Below, in pieces: positions 1 to 6,405 of a DNA stretch of 12,834 nt; positions within the stretch are counted from its first letter, which is position 1, and the number at the start of each line of letters is the position of its first letter. The translations under genes and the position numbers were made by a program. The stretch spans positions 1-12,834 of the forward strand of contig JAIRWE010000032.1 in NCBI GenBank assembly GCA_031253365.1, given 5' to 3'. This stretch comes from Oscillospiraceae bacterium (GTDB lineage Bacteria > Bacillota > Clostridia > Oscillospirales > Ruminococcaceae). The notes below the pieces were generated by a model. That model did not search any database and was not told the DNA's origin. It was given only the letters and a program-made list of their open reading frames with translations.

Positions 1-315
1 CACGTTATATACGTGAACGGCGCGTATAAGGACGATTCCCCGAACATCACGCCGCTGGGGAAATTGATTCACGATTTCAACTGTATCAACGCCGACGATA
101 TGTACTATCCCGTTTTGGCAGAGCGAACGAGGTATTTGAAAGAAGACGCGAAAGGAGCGGTCGCCATGTGCAGAATAGTTGAGGAGCTTACGAGAGAATT
201 TGCGGAAGAGGTTGCCGTAAAAATCATCGACAGCGGCAAAATGACGTTGGAGGAAATCTCGGAGTGTACCGGTTTATCCGTTGACGAGTTAAAAGCCCTG
301 GAAAACGCGAACTGA
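1..315 (+). CDS. Rpn-family PD-(D/E)XK nuclease / putative transposase, C-terminal part
   Basis: The reading frame is open to the left edge, so the start and the catalytic core lie outside the window; 104 residues are visible. A GTG at position 13 could be taken as a start, but the four codons before it (HVIY) continue the family pattern, so I treat the gene as 5'-partial. Visible family features are the 'YVNGAYKDD' stretch, 'GKLIHDFNC' followed by 'ADDMYY', 'LAERTRYLKE' and 'GAVAMCRIVEEL', which match my memory of the conserved tail of PDDEXK-family transposases/Rpn nucleases (PF12784-like). The tail 'MTLEEISECTGLSVDELKAL' is the small helical motif often found at their C-terminus. Characterised Rpn proteins are DNA endonucleases that raise RecA-independent recombination; they are not classical DDE transposases. 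The gene converges on the xylose operon and is followed by a hairpin terminator. Confidence 0.8.
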   Translation, partial: HVIYVNGAYKDDSPNITPLGKLIHDFNCINADDMYYPVLAERTRYLKEDAKGAVAMCRIVEELTREFAEEVAVKIIDSGKMTLEEISECTGLSVDELKALENAN

Positions 316-342
316 GGAAATAACCGCGAACGAGGGAATTAT

Positions 343-387
343 TTTACGGTTGCGCCGGTATTATACCGATGCAACCGTAAAGTTTTT
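343..387 (+). terminator. Intrinsic terminator after the nuclease gene
   Basis: An 11-bp perfect stem, TTTACGGTTGC (343-353) with GCAACCGTAAA (371-381), encloses a second small stem (CGGTA 356-360 with TACCG 364-368), and is followed by a five-T run at 383-387. It starts 27 nt after the nuclease stop codon. Read on the minus strand, the same hairpin lies 36 nt past the transaldolase stop. There it is preceded by an A-run but followed only by AAAATAATT, so it would be a weaker terminator for the xylose operon. It is probably the shared barrier between the two convergent units. The rest of 316-417 shows no gene. Confidence 0.8.
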
Positions 388-417
388 ATGGCACGGCGCG
401 GCCAATGCCCGTATCCG

Positions 418-1065
418 TTACTTCCCCTCGAAGCCTTCCCAGTCCTTCAAAAACCGCTCGATTCCCAAATCCGTAAGCGGGTGTTTAAGGCACTGCCACA
501 GCACGTTCGCCGGAACGGTGGCTATATGGCAGCCGCAACGCGCCGCCTTGGTCACGTGAATGGGGTTGCGTATGGAAGCCGCGATTATTTCGGTGTCTAT
601 TTCCTGAATGGCGAAGATGTCCGAGATTTCCTCAATCAGCTCCATTCCGCGCGTTCCGACGTCGTCAAGCCGCCCCAGGAACGGGCTTACGAACGTCGCG
701 CCCGCCCGCGCCGCCAAAAGCGCCTGCGCCGCCGAAAAAACCAGCGTAACATTGGTCTTTATGCCCTTCGCGGTAAGCGATTTACAGGCTTTCAGCCCTT
801 CTTCGCACATCGGGAGTTTGATGACGATGTTCTTGTGGATACCGGCTAACGGCAACGCCTCCTCCACCATTTTGCCCGCTTCAAGCGAGATTACTTCGGC
901 GGAAACGGGTCCGTCCACGATTGACGTTATTTCGGTAACGACCTGCTTGAAGTCCCTGCCCTCTTTCGCAATCAGCGACGGGTTGGTGGTTACGCCGCAG
1001 ATTATCCCCATGTCGTTCGCGCGCTTAATGTCGGCGACGTTCGCGGTGTCGATGAATAATTTCAT
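418..1065 (-). CDS. tal: Transaldolase (short TalC/MipB-type)
   Basis: Product of 215 residues, the usual length of the short transaldolase / fructose-6-phosphate aldolase family, a cytoplasmic class I aldolase of TIM-barrel fold. The N-terminus 'MKLFIDTANVADIKRA' carries the family Asp (D6). 'GVTTNPSLIA' is the barrel motif. K83 in 'NIVIKLPM' is the Schiff-base lysine. The residue equivalent to FSA Gln59 is Glu here (E57, 'SAEVIS') and the one equivalent to FSA Tyr131 is Phe (F129, 'VSPFLGR'); Glu and Phe at these places are typical of true transaldolases, so dihydroxyacetone transfer between sugar phosphates is more likely than simple F6P cleavage. The start is ATG with AGGAG at 1071-1075, 5 nt upstream. 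It is the third gene of the xylose operon, 15 bp after xylB, and fits recycling of pentose phosphates made from xylulose 5-phosphate. The operon shows no transketolase. Confidence 0.88.
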   Translation of the reverse strand: MKLFIDTANVADIKRANDMGIICGVTTNPSLIAKEGRDFKQVVTEITSIVDGPVSAEVISLEAGKMVEEALPLAGIHKNIVIKLPMCEEGLKACKSLTAKGIKTNVTLVFSAAQALLAARAGATFVSPFLGRLDDVGTRGMELIEEISDIFAIQEIDTEIIAASIRNPIHVTKAARCGCHIATVPANVLWQCLKHPLTDLGIERFLKDWEGFEGK

Positions 1066-1080
1066 GGTTTCTCCTTTGTC

Positions 1081-2610
1081 TTAAATGTTCAGCTCCGCCA
1101 AATCCTTAAAGCTGTTTTTCATAACGGCGTAAAGGCTCGCGTACAGGGCGTAGACCTTCTCGTATTTGGCGGAATTTTCCGCGACGGGTTCCTGAACGCG
1201 CTCCGGTTTAATCACCGCGTCGCAGGCTTCGGGTACGCTCGAATACATTCCGGCGTTCACCGCCGCGAGAAGCGCCACCCCCAAAGCGGGACCTTCCTTG
1301 TTAAGCGTGGTTTTGACGGGGCAGCCGTACAAGTCCGCCAGCATCTGCCGCCACATCGGGGAGGTTCCGCCGCCCCCGCAAGCCATCATGTCGCTGACGC
1401 TTATGCCCATTTCGCGCATGACTTCGGCGCAGTCCCGCATGGAAAACGCCACGCCCTCCATAACCGCCCGAAGCATATCCCGCTTTTTGTGCATGGACGA
1501 CAACCCGAAGAACACGCCCCGCGCGTTCGGGTCAAGGTGCGGCGTGCGTTCGCCGTTCAGATAAGGCAGGTAAAGCAACCTGTTGGAACCGATGGGAACG
1601 GTTTCCGCCGCTTTATCGGTTAAATAATACGGGTCCACCCCCATTTGAAGCGCGGTTTCCATTTCGCCCCAGCAAAAGTTGTCCCTGAACCATTTCAGCG
1701 AAAGCCCCGCGCTCTGGGTTACGCCCATGACGTGCCACGCGCCCGGTACGGCGCAGCAGAACGTATGCACGCGCCCGCCCTTGTCGATTGAAATGTTCGA
1801 CGTGTGGGCGAACACCACGCCCGACGAGCCGATTGTGGTGAAAGCCTTCCCGTCCTTGACGACGCCGGTTCCGATTGCGGCGGCGGCGTTGTCCCCCGCG
1901 CCGCCGACGACAGGCGTACCCTCCGCCAAGCCGGTAAGTTCGGCGCACTTTTTCGTGACTTTGCCCGTCATTTCGGGGGATTCAAAGACCTTTGCCAGCA
2001 ACGCCCTGTCGATTTCAAGTTTTTGCAGGATTTCATCCGACCAGTCGCGCTTGGGGACGTCAAGCAGCTGCATCCCCGACGCGTCCGAAACGTCGGTCGC
2101 GTATTCGCCCGTCAGCATAAAGCGGATGTAGTCCTTGGGCAGGAGGATGTGGCGGCATTTTTCGTAAATTTCCGGCTCGTTGTTGCGAACCCACAGGATT
2201 TTCGCGGCGGTAAACCCCGTAATGGCGGGGTTCGCCGTGATGTCGACCAACCTTTCGCGGGTTGCGCGGCGGGTGATTTCCTCCGCTTCCGCCGCCGTCC
2301 TTTGGTCGCACCAAATTATGGACTTCCGCAAAACCTTGTCGTCGCCGTCCAGCATTACAAGCCCGTGCATCTGCCCCGACAAACCTATCCCCTTGATTTC
2401 GGAGGCGTCTACGCCGCTTTCGTCAATCACGTCGCGTATACCGTTGACGGACGCGTTCCACCAGTCCTCCGGCGATTGCTCCGCGTAACCGTTTTTCGGG
2501 GTATAGAGCGGGTATTCGTGGGTCGCGGAAGAAACGGGGGAACCGCCTTCGTCGAAGAGAACGGTCTTTGTCCCCGACGTTCCTGTATCTATTCCCAAAA
2601 CATAAGGCAT
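1081..2610 (-). CDS. xylB: Xylulokinase (FGGY family)
   Basis: Product of 509 residues, the normal full length. It phosphorylates D-xylulose with ATP to D-xylulose 5-phosphate in the cytoplasm. It begins with the sugar-kinase phosphate loop 'MPYVLGIDTGTSGTK' (D8). 'GIGLSGQMHGLVMLD' (75-88) holds the Met-His pair that contacts sugar in xylulokinases, 'IIWCDQRT' is at 98-105, and the catalytic-base Asp is D240 in 'VVGGAGDNAAAAIGTG'. The C-terminal half has the actin-like ATP site, including 'MACGGGGTSPMWRQMLAD'. The start ATG has AGGAG at 2618-2622 with 7 nt spacing, inside the 16-bp gap after xylA. Its place between xylA and transaldolase supports xylulose over glycerol or gluconate as substrate. 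Confidence 0.95.
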   Translation of the reverse strand: MPYVLGIDTGTSGTKTVLFDEGGSPVSSATHEYPLYTPKNGYAEQSPEDWWNASVNGIRDVIDESGVDASEIKGIGLSGQMHGLVMLDGDDKVLRKSIIWCDQRTAAEAEEITRRATRERLVDITANPAITGFTAAKILWVRNNEPEIYEKCRHILLPKDYIRFMLTGEYATDVSDASGMQLLDVPKRDWSDEILQKLEIDRALLAKVFESPEMTGKVTKKCAELTGLAEGTPVVGGAGDNAAAAIGTGVVKDGKAFTTIGSSGVVFAHTSNISIDKGGRVHTFCCAVPGAWHVMGVTQSAGLSLKWFRDNFCWGEMETALQMGVDPYYLTDKAAETVPIGSNRLLYLPYLNGERTPHLDPNARGVFFGLSSMHKKRDMLRAVMEGVAFSMRDCAEVMREMGISVSDMMACGGGGTSPMWRQMLADLYGCPVKTTLNKEGPALGVALLAAVNAGMYSSVPEACDAVIKPERVQEPVAENSAKYEKVYALYASLYAVMKNSFKDLAELNI

Positions 2611-2626
2611 TGTACTTCTCCTCAGA

Positions 2627-3949
2627 TTACAGATTAAACATAATCGCGTTCATAACGTTTTCAAGGTATTCCTGACGCCCGCTGCCGAGCGAAGCCGTCA
2701 CCTCGCCTTTCGCGAGGGCGTGTTTCTCCAAATCGGCAAGGGAGGCTTTGCCCGATATAATGTCCTTGCCCATTCCCTCGTTCCAGCTCGCGTATCTTTC
2801 GGCGACGAACTTGTCTATCCTTCCGTCCGCTATCATTTTGTCGGCTATTCTTAAACCCAGCGCGAAGGCGTCCATTCCCGCTATATAAGAATGGAATATA
2901 TCCTCCGGGGCGAACGAGCCGCGCCGCGCCTTGGAGTCGAAATTCAGCCCGCCGTGCGTAAAGCCGCCCGCCTTAATCACTTCGTACATACAAAGGGCGC
3001 AGTCATAGACGTTTGTCGGGAATTGGTCGGTGTCCCACCCCAGCAGCGTGTCGCCCTGGTTGGCGTCGATTGAGCCGAACATACCGCTTTCGCGGGCTAC
3101 CCGCAGTTCGTGCTGGAAGGTGTGCATCGCCAAAGTCGCGTGGTTCGCCTCTATATTCAGTTTGAAGTCCTTATCGAGCCCGTATTTGCGCAGGAATCCT
3201 ATTACGGTGGCGCTGTCGAAGTCGTACTGATGTTTGGTGGGTTCCTTCGGCTTGGGTTCGACGTAAAAGTCGCCTTTGAACCCGATTGAACGCCCGTAAT
3301 CGACGGCGAGCCGCATTAAGCGCGCCATGTTGTCGAGTTCAAGCCCCATGTCGGTGTTCAGAAGCGTTTCGTACCCTTCGCGCCCGCCCCAGAAAACGTA
3401 ACCGTTCCCGCCTAACTTGACGGTGATTTCAAGCGCTTTTTTAATCTGCGCCCCCGCGAAGGCGAACACGTCTACCGACGGCGACGTCCCCGCGCCGTGC
3501 ATATAACGGGGGTGGGAGAAGCAGTTGGCGGTTCCCCAAAGCAGCTTTTTCCCTGTTTCGGCTTGCATTTTGGCGACGACTTCCGCCGCTTCGTCCAATT
3601 TCGCGTTGGTTTCGGACAAAGAGCCGTAGTCGGGCGACAGGTCCCTGTCATGGAAACAAAAATACTCTATCCCGAGCTTATCCATTATTTCGAACGCGGC
3701 GTAAACCTTGTTTTTCGCCCGTTCGGCGCTGTCGGAAGCGTTCCAGCTTTTGTCCGCCGTGCCGGAGCCGAACATATCGGTTCCGTCGCCGCCCATGGTG
3801 TGCCACCATGAAAGCGCGAATTTCAGCGTTTCGCGCATTGTCTTCCCCCCGATTACCTCGTCGGGGTTGTAGAATCTGAACGACAGCGGATTGCCGGAAG
3901 TCCTTCCTTCGTACTTGACGCGCGGAATGTCCTTGAAAAATTCACCCAT
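2627..3949 (-). CDS. xylA: Xylose isomerase (class II, 440 aa)
   Basis: Interconverts D-xylose and D-xylulose with two divalent metals; it is also able to act on glucose in many relatives. The 440-residue length and extended N-terminus place it in class II. Both family signatures are present: 'FHDRDLSPDYG' with H100 and D103 of the catalytic pair, and 'VEPKPKEPTKHQYDFD' with E231 and K233. The other metal ligands follow in order: E267 and H270 ('NIEANHATLAMHTFQHEL'), D295 ('GSIDANQGD'), D306 and D308 ('GWDTDQFPTN') and D338 ('LNFDSKARR'). No key residue is missing. The start ATG has a strong GGAGGG at 3957-3962 with 7 nt spacing. It is the first gene of the xylA-xylB-transaldolase operon and has its own promoter. 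No xylose transporter or XylR regulator gene lies in the window. Confidence 0.97.
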   Translation of the reverse strand: MGEFFKDIPRVKYEGRTSGNPLSFRFYNPDEVIGGKTMRETLKFALSWWHTMGGDGTDMFGSGTADKSWNASDSAERAKNKVYAAFEIMDKLGIEYFCFHDRDLSPDYGSLSETNAKLDEAAEVVAKMQAETGKKLLWGTANCFSHPRYMHGAGTSPSVDVFAFAGAQIKKALEITVKLGGNGYVFWGGREGYETLLNTDMGLELDNMARLMRLAVDYGRSIGFKGDFYVEPKPKEPTKHQYDFDSATVIGFLRKYGLDKDFKLNIEANHATLAMHTFQHELRVARESGMFGSIDANQGDTLLGWDTDQFPTNVYDCALCMYEVIKAGGFTHGGLNFDSKARRGSFAPEDIFHSYIAGMDAFALGLRIADKMIADGRIDKFVAERYASWNEGMGKDIISGKASLADLEKHALAKGEVTASLGSGRQEYLENVMNAIMFNL

Positions 3950-3962
3950 GTCGATGCCCTCC

Positions 3963-3994
3963 GTTTTTTAATAATATTGTTTTTTGATAATATT
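3963..3994. repeat. Two tandem 16-bp repeats in the xylA leader, operator candidate
   Basis: GTTTTTTAATAATATT (3963-3978) is followed without a gap by GTTTTTTGATAATATT (3979-3994); 15 of 16 bases agree (A3970 against G3986). The pair spans the downstream edge of the -10 box, the predicted start point near 3985 and the region just before the ribosome-binding site. Such a place suits a repressor or activator acting on the xylose operon, though an AT-rich leader with no regulatory role is possible. The repeats are direct, whereas the Firmicute XylR operator I remember is an inverted repeat with TTTG-type arms, so I do not call this a XylR box. Confidence 0.6.
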
Positions 3995-4020
3995 TTAATA
4001 TAATCAGCGTCAGTTGTCAA
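3992..4020 (-). promoter_or_regulatory. Sigma-70/sigma-A promoter of the xylose operon
   Basis: On the minus strand TTGACA (4015-4020) and TAAAAT (3992-3997) are separated by exactly 17 bases. The predicted start point is near 3985, giving a leader of roughly 36 nt before the xylA ATG. The -35 box overlaps the metH stop codon (TGA, 4017-4019), so metH transcripts can read straight into the xylose operon unless stopped by something I cannot see; there is no hairpin terminator in this gap. Confidence 0.8.
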
Positions 4021-6395
4021 TAGGCGCCGCCGCCGAAAACCTTCTTCGCTATGTCGGCGGCTCCCTTCGCGTCGCTCGCGTAATAGTCCGCCCCGATTTT
4101 TTCCGCGTAGCCGGCGTTAAGCACCGCCCCCCCGACCATTACCGGGCAGGAAAGCCCGCGTTTCTTCAACAGGGCGACCGTGTCCGCCATCGCGCCCAGC
4201 GTGGTGGTCATAAGCGCGCTCAGCCCCACCAGCCCCGCCCCGGAAGAAGCCGCCGCGTCCGCCACCGTTTCGGGCGCGACGTTCTTCCCCAAGTCGACGA
4301 CTTCGTAGCCGTAGTTTTCCAGTAAAACCTTTACGATGTTTTTCCCTATGTCGTGAATGTCGCCCTTAACCGTGGCGAGGATGATTTTGCCTTTCACGCA
4401 GGGGGCGGCGCCGGCGCTCATGCTGTCTTTGATTACGCCGAAACACTCGCCTGCCGCCTGCGCCGCGAGCATCAGCTGCGGGAGGAAAATCAGCCCCTTT
4501 TCAAAATCGTCGCCCACTTTGTCCAAAGCGGGAATCAGGAACCTGTCGATTATTTCCATCGGGGGGAATTCTTCAAGCGCGCGCGCCGTTATGAGCGCGC
4601 CTTCCTTTTTCATTCCGCCGAAAATCGCGGCTTCCAGCGCAATCGGGGCGGCGACGCTTTGCGCGGGGGGTTCCCGCTTTTTGCTTTCGGAATAGGCGGC
4701 GATATACTCGGAAGCGTTTTTATCGTGACCGGCGAGCAGGTTATGCGCCCTCGCCGTTCCCATGACGCCGGGGGAACACGGGTTGATTATCGGCAAATCC
4801 AAACCGCTTCGCAGCGCGGCGCCGAGGAAAGCGGAGTTGATGACGTCGCGGCAGGGTAGCCCGAACGAAATGTTTGAAACCCCCAAAGCCGTTTTTAACC
4901 CCAGCCGTTCCTTCACCGCCTTCACCGCCGCGAGCGTTTCGGCGGCGGCGTTGCTTTCGGTCGAAACCGCGAGCGTCAGGCAGTCGATGAACACGTCCTG
5001 CTTCTTTATCCCCGCCGACAAAGCGCGGCCGAGGATTTTTTCGGCTATTTCGACGCGCTTTTCCGCCGTTTCGGGAATACCGTTCTCGTCAAGGGTAAGA
5101 CCGATTACCGCCGCGCCGTATTTTTTCACGAGGGGCAAAATCGCCGAAAGGCTTTCCTCCTTGCCGTTGACGGAATTGACAATCGGCTTTCCGTTATAGC
5201 GGCGCAAGGCGGCTTCTATAACCGCGCCGTCGCCGCTGTCTATTTGCAGCGGCAAATCGCACGCGCCTTGAAGCAGCTTCATGACGCGCAGCATCGCGCC
5301 TTTTTCGTTCACGTCGGGAAGCCCCACGTTGACGTCGAGGATTTCCGCCCCCGCCATCGCCTGGTTTACCGCCTGCTTTAAGATATAATCGTCGTCCGAG
5401 TTTTTCAGCGCTTGCTTGAAGGCGTCCTTGCCCGTCGGGTTTATGCGTTCGCCGATTACGCGGGGGCGGTCTATCACGACGGTTCTCACCCCCGAGCAAA
5501 CGGCGGAAAAGTTCGCCGTTTGTTCGCCTTTCGGCGAAGCGAGACCGACAACCGCCTCTTTCAGCAGTTTTATATATTCGGGAGAGGTGCCGCAGCATCC
5601 CCCCAGAACCTTCACGCCCGCCAAGGCGTATTCGCGCATTTCGGCGGCGAAATCCGCCGCGCTCAGCCCGTAATCGCCCGTTTCGGGGTCGGGAAGCCGC
5701 GCGTTCGGCTTCACCATGAGCGGCAAATCCGTCCACCCGCGAAGTTCGCGGACGACCGGCGACAGCTCGCGCGGGCCCAGCGAGCAGTTCACGCCGACGA
5801 CGTCCGCCCCCAACCCCGAAACCGTCAGCGCGAACGCTGAAACGGGACACCCCGCGAACGTCCTCGCGTTCGGCTCGAAGGTCATCGAACAAATCGCGGG
5901 GAGCGCGGAATTTTCCTTAACGGCGAGCAGGGCGCACTTTAATTCCAGCAAATCCGAAAAGGTTTGCAAAACGAACAAGTCCGCGCCCGCACCGACCCCC
6001 GCCTTCACCTGCGCGACGAACAACTCGTAAGCCTCGTCGAAGCCGAGCGTTCCCGCCGGCTGAAGCAGCAGCCCTATCGGCCCTATGTCCTGCGCCACGA
6101 GGACGCCGGGGAAATCCTCAACCGCCTCCCTCGCTATTTCGACCGCGCGGGAAACCGTTTTTTCGGCGGCGCCGGGAGCGCTTAACTTGTACCCGTTCGC
6201 GCCGAACGTGTTCGAGCTGACTATGTCCGAGCCGCTTTCGGCGTAGGCGCGTATGACTTCCCTTACCTTTTCGGGCGCGGTGAAATTGAGGGTTTCGGGA
6301 GCTTCCCCCGCGTTCAGCCCTTTTTTTTGCAGCTGCGTGCCCATCGCCCCGTCAAATATGACGAAGGGCTTGTTCAGCAATTCCTTGAGATTCAT
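4017..6395 (-). CDS. metH: Cobalamin-dependent methionine synthase without the activation domain
   Basis: Transfers a methyl group from methyltetrahydrofolate through cobalamin to homocysteine. Product of 792 residues from the ATG. Residues 1-285 are the homocysteine module, with zinc ligands C204 ('GVNCSLGP') and C267/C268 ('LGGCCGTS'). About 310-560 is the pterin module, with 'VIGERINPTGK' and 'LDVNVGLPD'. About 585-660 is the helical cap and 670-790 the B12-binding module, with 'GDIHDIGKNI' where H681 is the lower cobalt ligand, and 'SALMTTTL'. The protein stops there; E. coli MetH (about 1227 residues) continues into an AdoMet-binding reactivation domain, absent here as in many anaerobes. 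An in-frame TTG at 6413 is also possible, but it lacks an SD and would overlap the upstream gene; the ATG has GGGTGA close upstream. It lies 4 nt after the preceding gene and has no separate promoter or riboswitch. Confidence 0.93.
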   Translation of the reverse strand: MNLKELLNKPFVIFDGAMGTQLQKKGLNAGEAPETLNFTAPEKVREVIRAYAESGSDIVSSNTFGANGYKLSAPGAAEKTVSRAVEIAREAVEDFPGVLVAQDIGPIGLLLQPAGTLGFDEAYELFVAQVKAGVGAGADLFVLQTFSDLLELKCALLAVKENSALPAICSMTFEPNARTFAGCPVSAFALTVSGLGADVVGVNCSLGPRELSPVVRELRGWTDLPLMVKPNARLPDPETGDYGLSAADFAAEMREYALAGVKVLGGCCGTSPEYIKLLKEAVVGLASPKGEQTANFSAVCSGVRTVVIDRPRVIGERINPTGKDAFKQALKNSDDDYILKQAVNQAMAGAEILDVNVGLPDVNEKGAMLRVMKLLQGACDLPLQIDSGDGAVIEAALRRYNGKPIVNSVNGKEESLSAILPLVKKYGAAVIGLTLDENGIPETAEKRVEIAEKILGRALSAGIKKQDVFIDCLTLAVSTESNAAAETLAAVKAVKERLGLKTALGVSNISFGLPCRDVINSAFLGAALRSGLDLPIINPCSPGVMGTARAHNLLAGHDKNASEYIAAYSESKKREPPAQSVAAPIALEAAIFGGMKKEGALITARALEEFPPMEIIDRFLIPALDKVGDDFEKGLIFLPQLMLAAQAAGECFGVIKDSMSAGAAPCVKGKIILATVKGDIHDIGKNIVKVLLENYGYEVVDLGKNVAPETVADAAASSGAGLVGLSALMTTTLGAMADTVALLKKRGLSCPVMVGGAVLNAGYAEKIGADYYASDAKGAADIAKKVFGGGAY

Positions 6396-6399
6396 CCCG

Positions 6400-6405
6400 T
6401 CACCC
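6400..6405 (-). promoter_or_regulatory. metH: SD-like GGGTGA embedded in the upstream stop, choosing the metH start
   Basis: On the minus strand GGGTGA contains the TGA stop of the upstream gene and lies 4 nt before the ATG at 6393-6395. It is a partial match to the 3' end of 16S rRNA (GGTGA). With a 4-nt gap between stop and start, translation of metH is probably coupled to the gene before it. The match is weak, so I offer it only as support for ATG over the TTG at 6413. Confidence 0.4.

Noticed and set aside
1804..2637. 277-codon open frame on the plus strand opposite xylB
   Set aside because: It is a shadow of xylB in GC-rich sequence; the translation is Arg/Pro/Val-rich low-information sequence with no family motif.
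3806..3825. cre-like catabolite repression site (TGAAAGCGCGAATTTCA) early in xylA
   Set aside because: It has symmetric ends but the spacing does not fit the cre consensus, and it encodes the conserved FALSWWHT segment of xylA, so the codons explain it.
5194..5892. 232-codon minus-strand frame inside metH
   Set aside because: Alternative frame of metH, very rich in Arg and Gly; metH motifs are continuous in the true frame.
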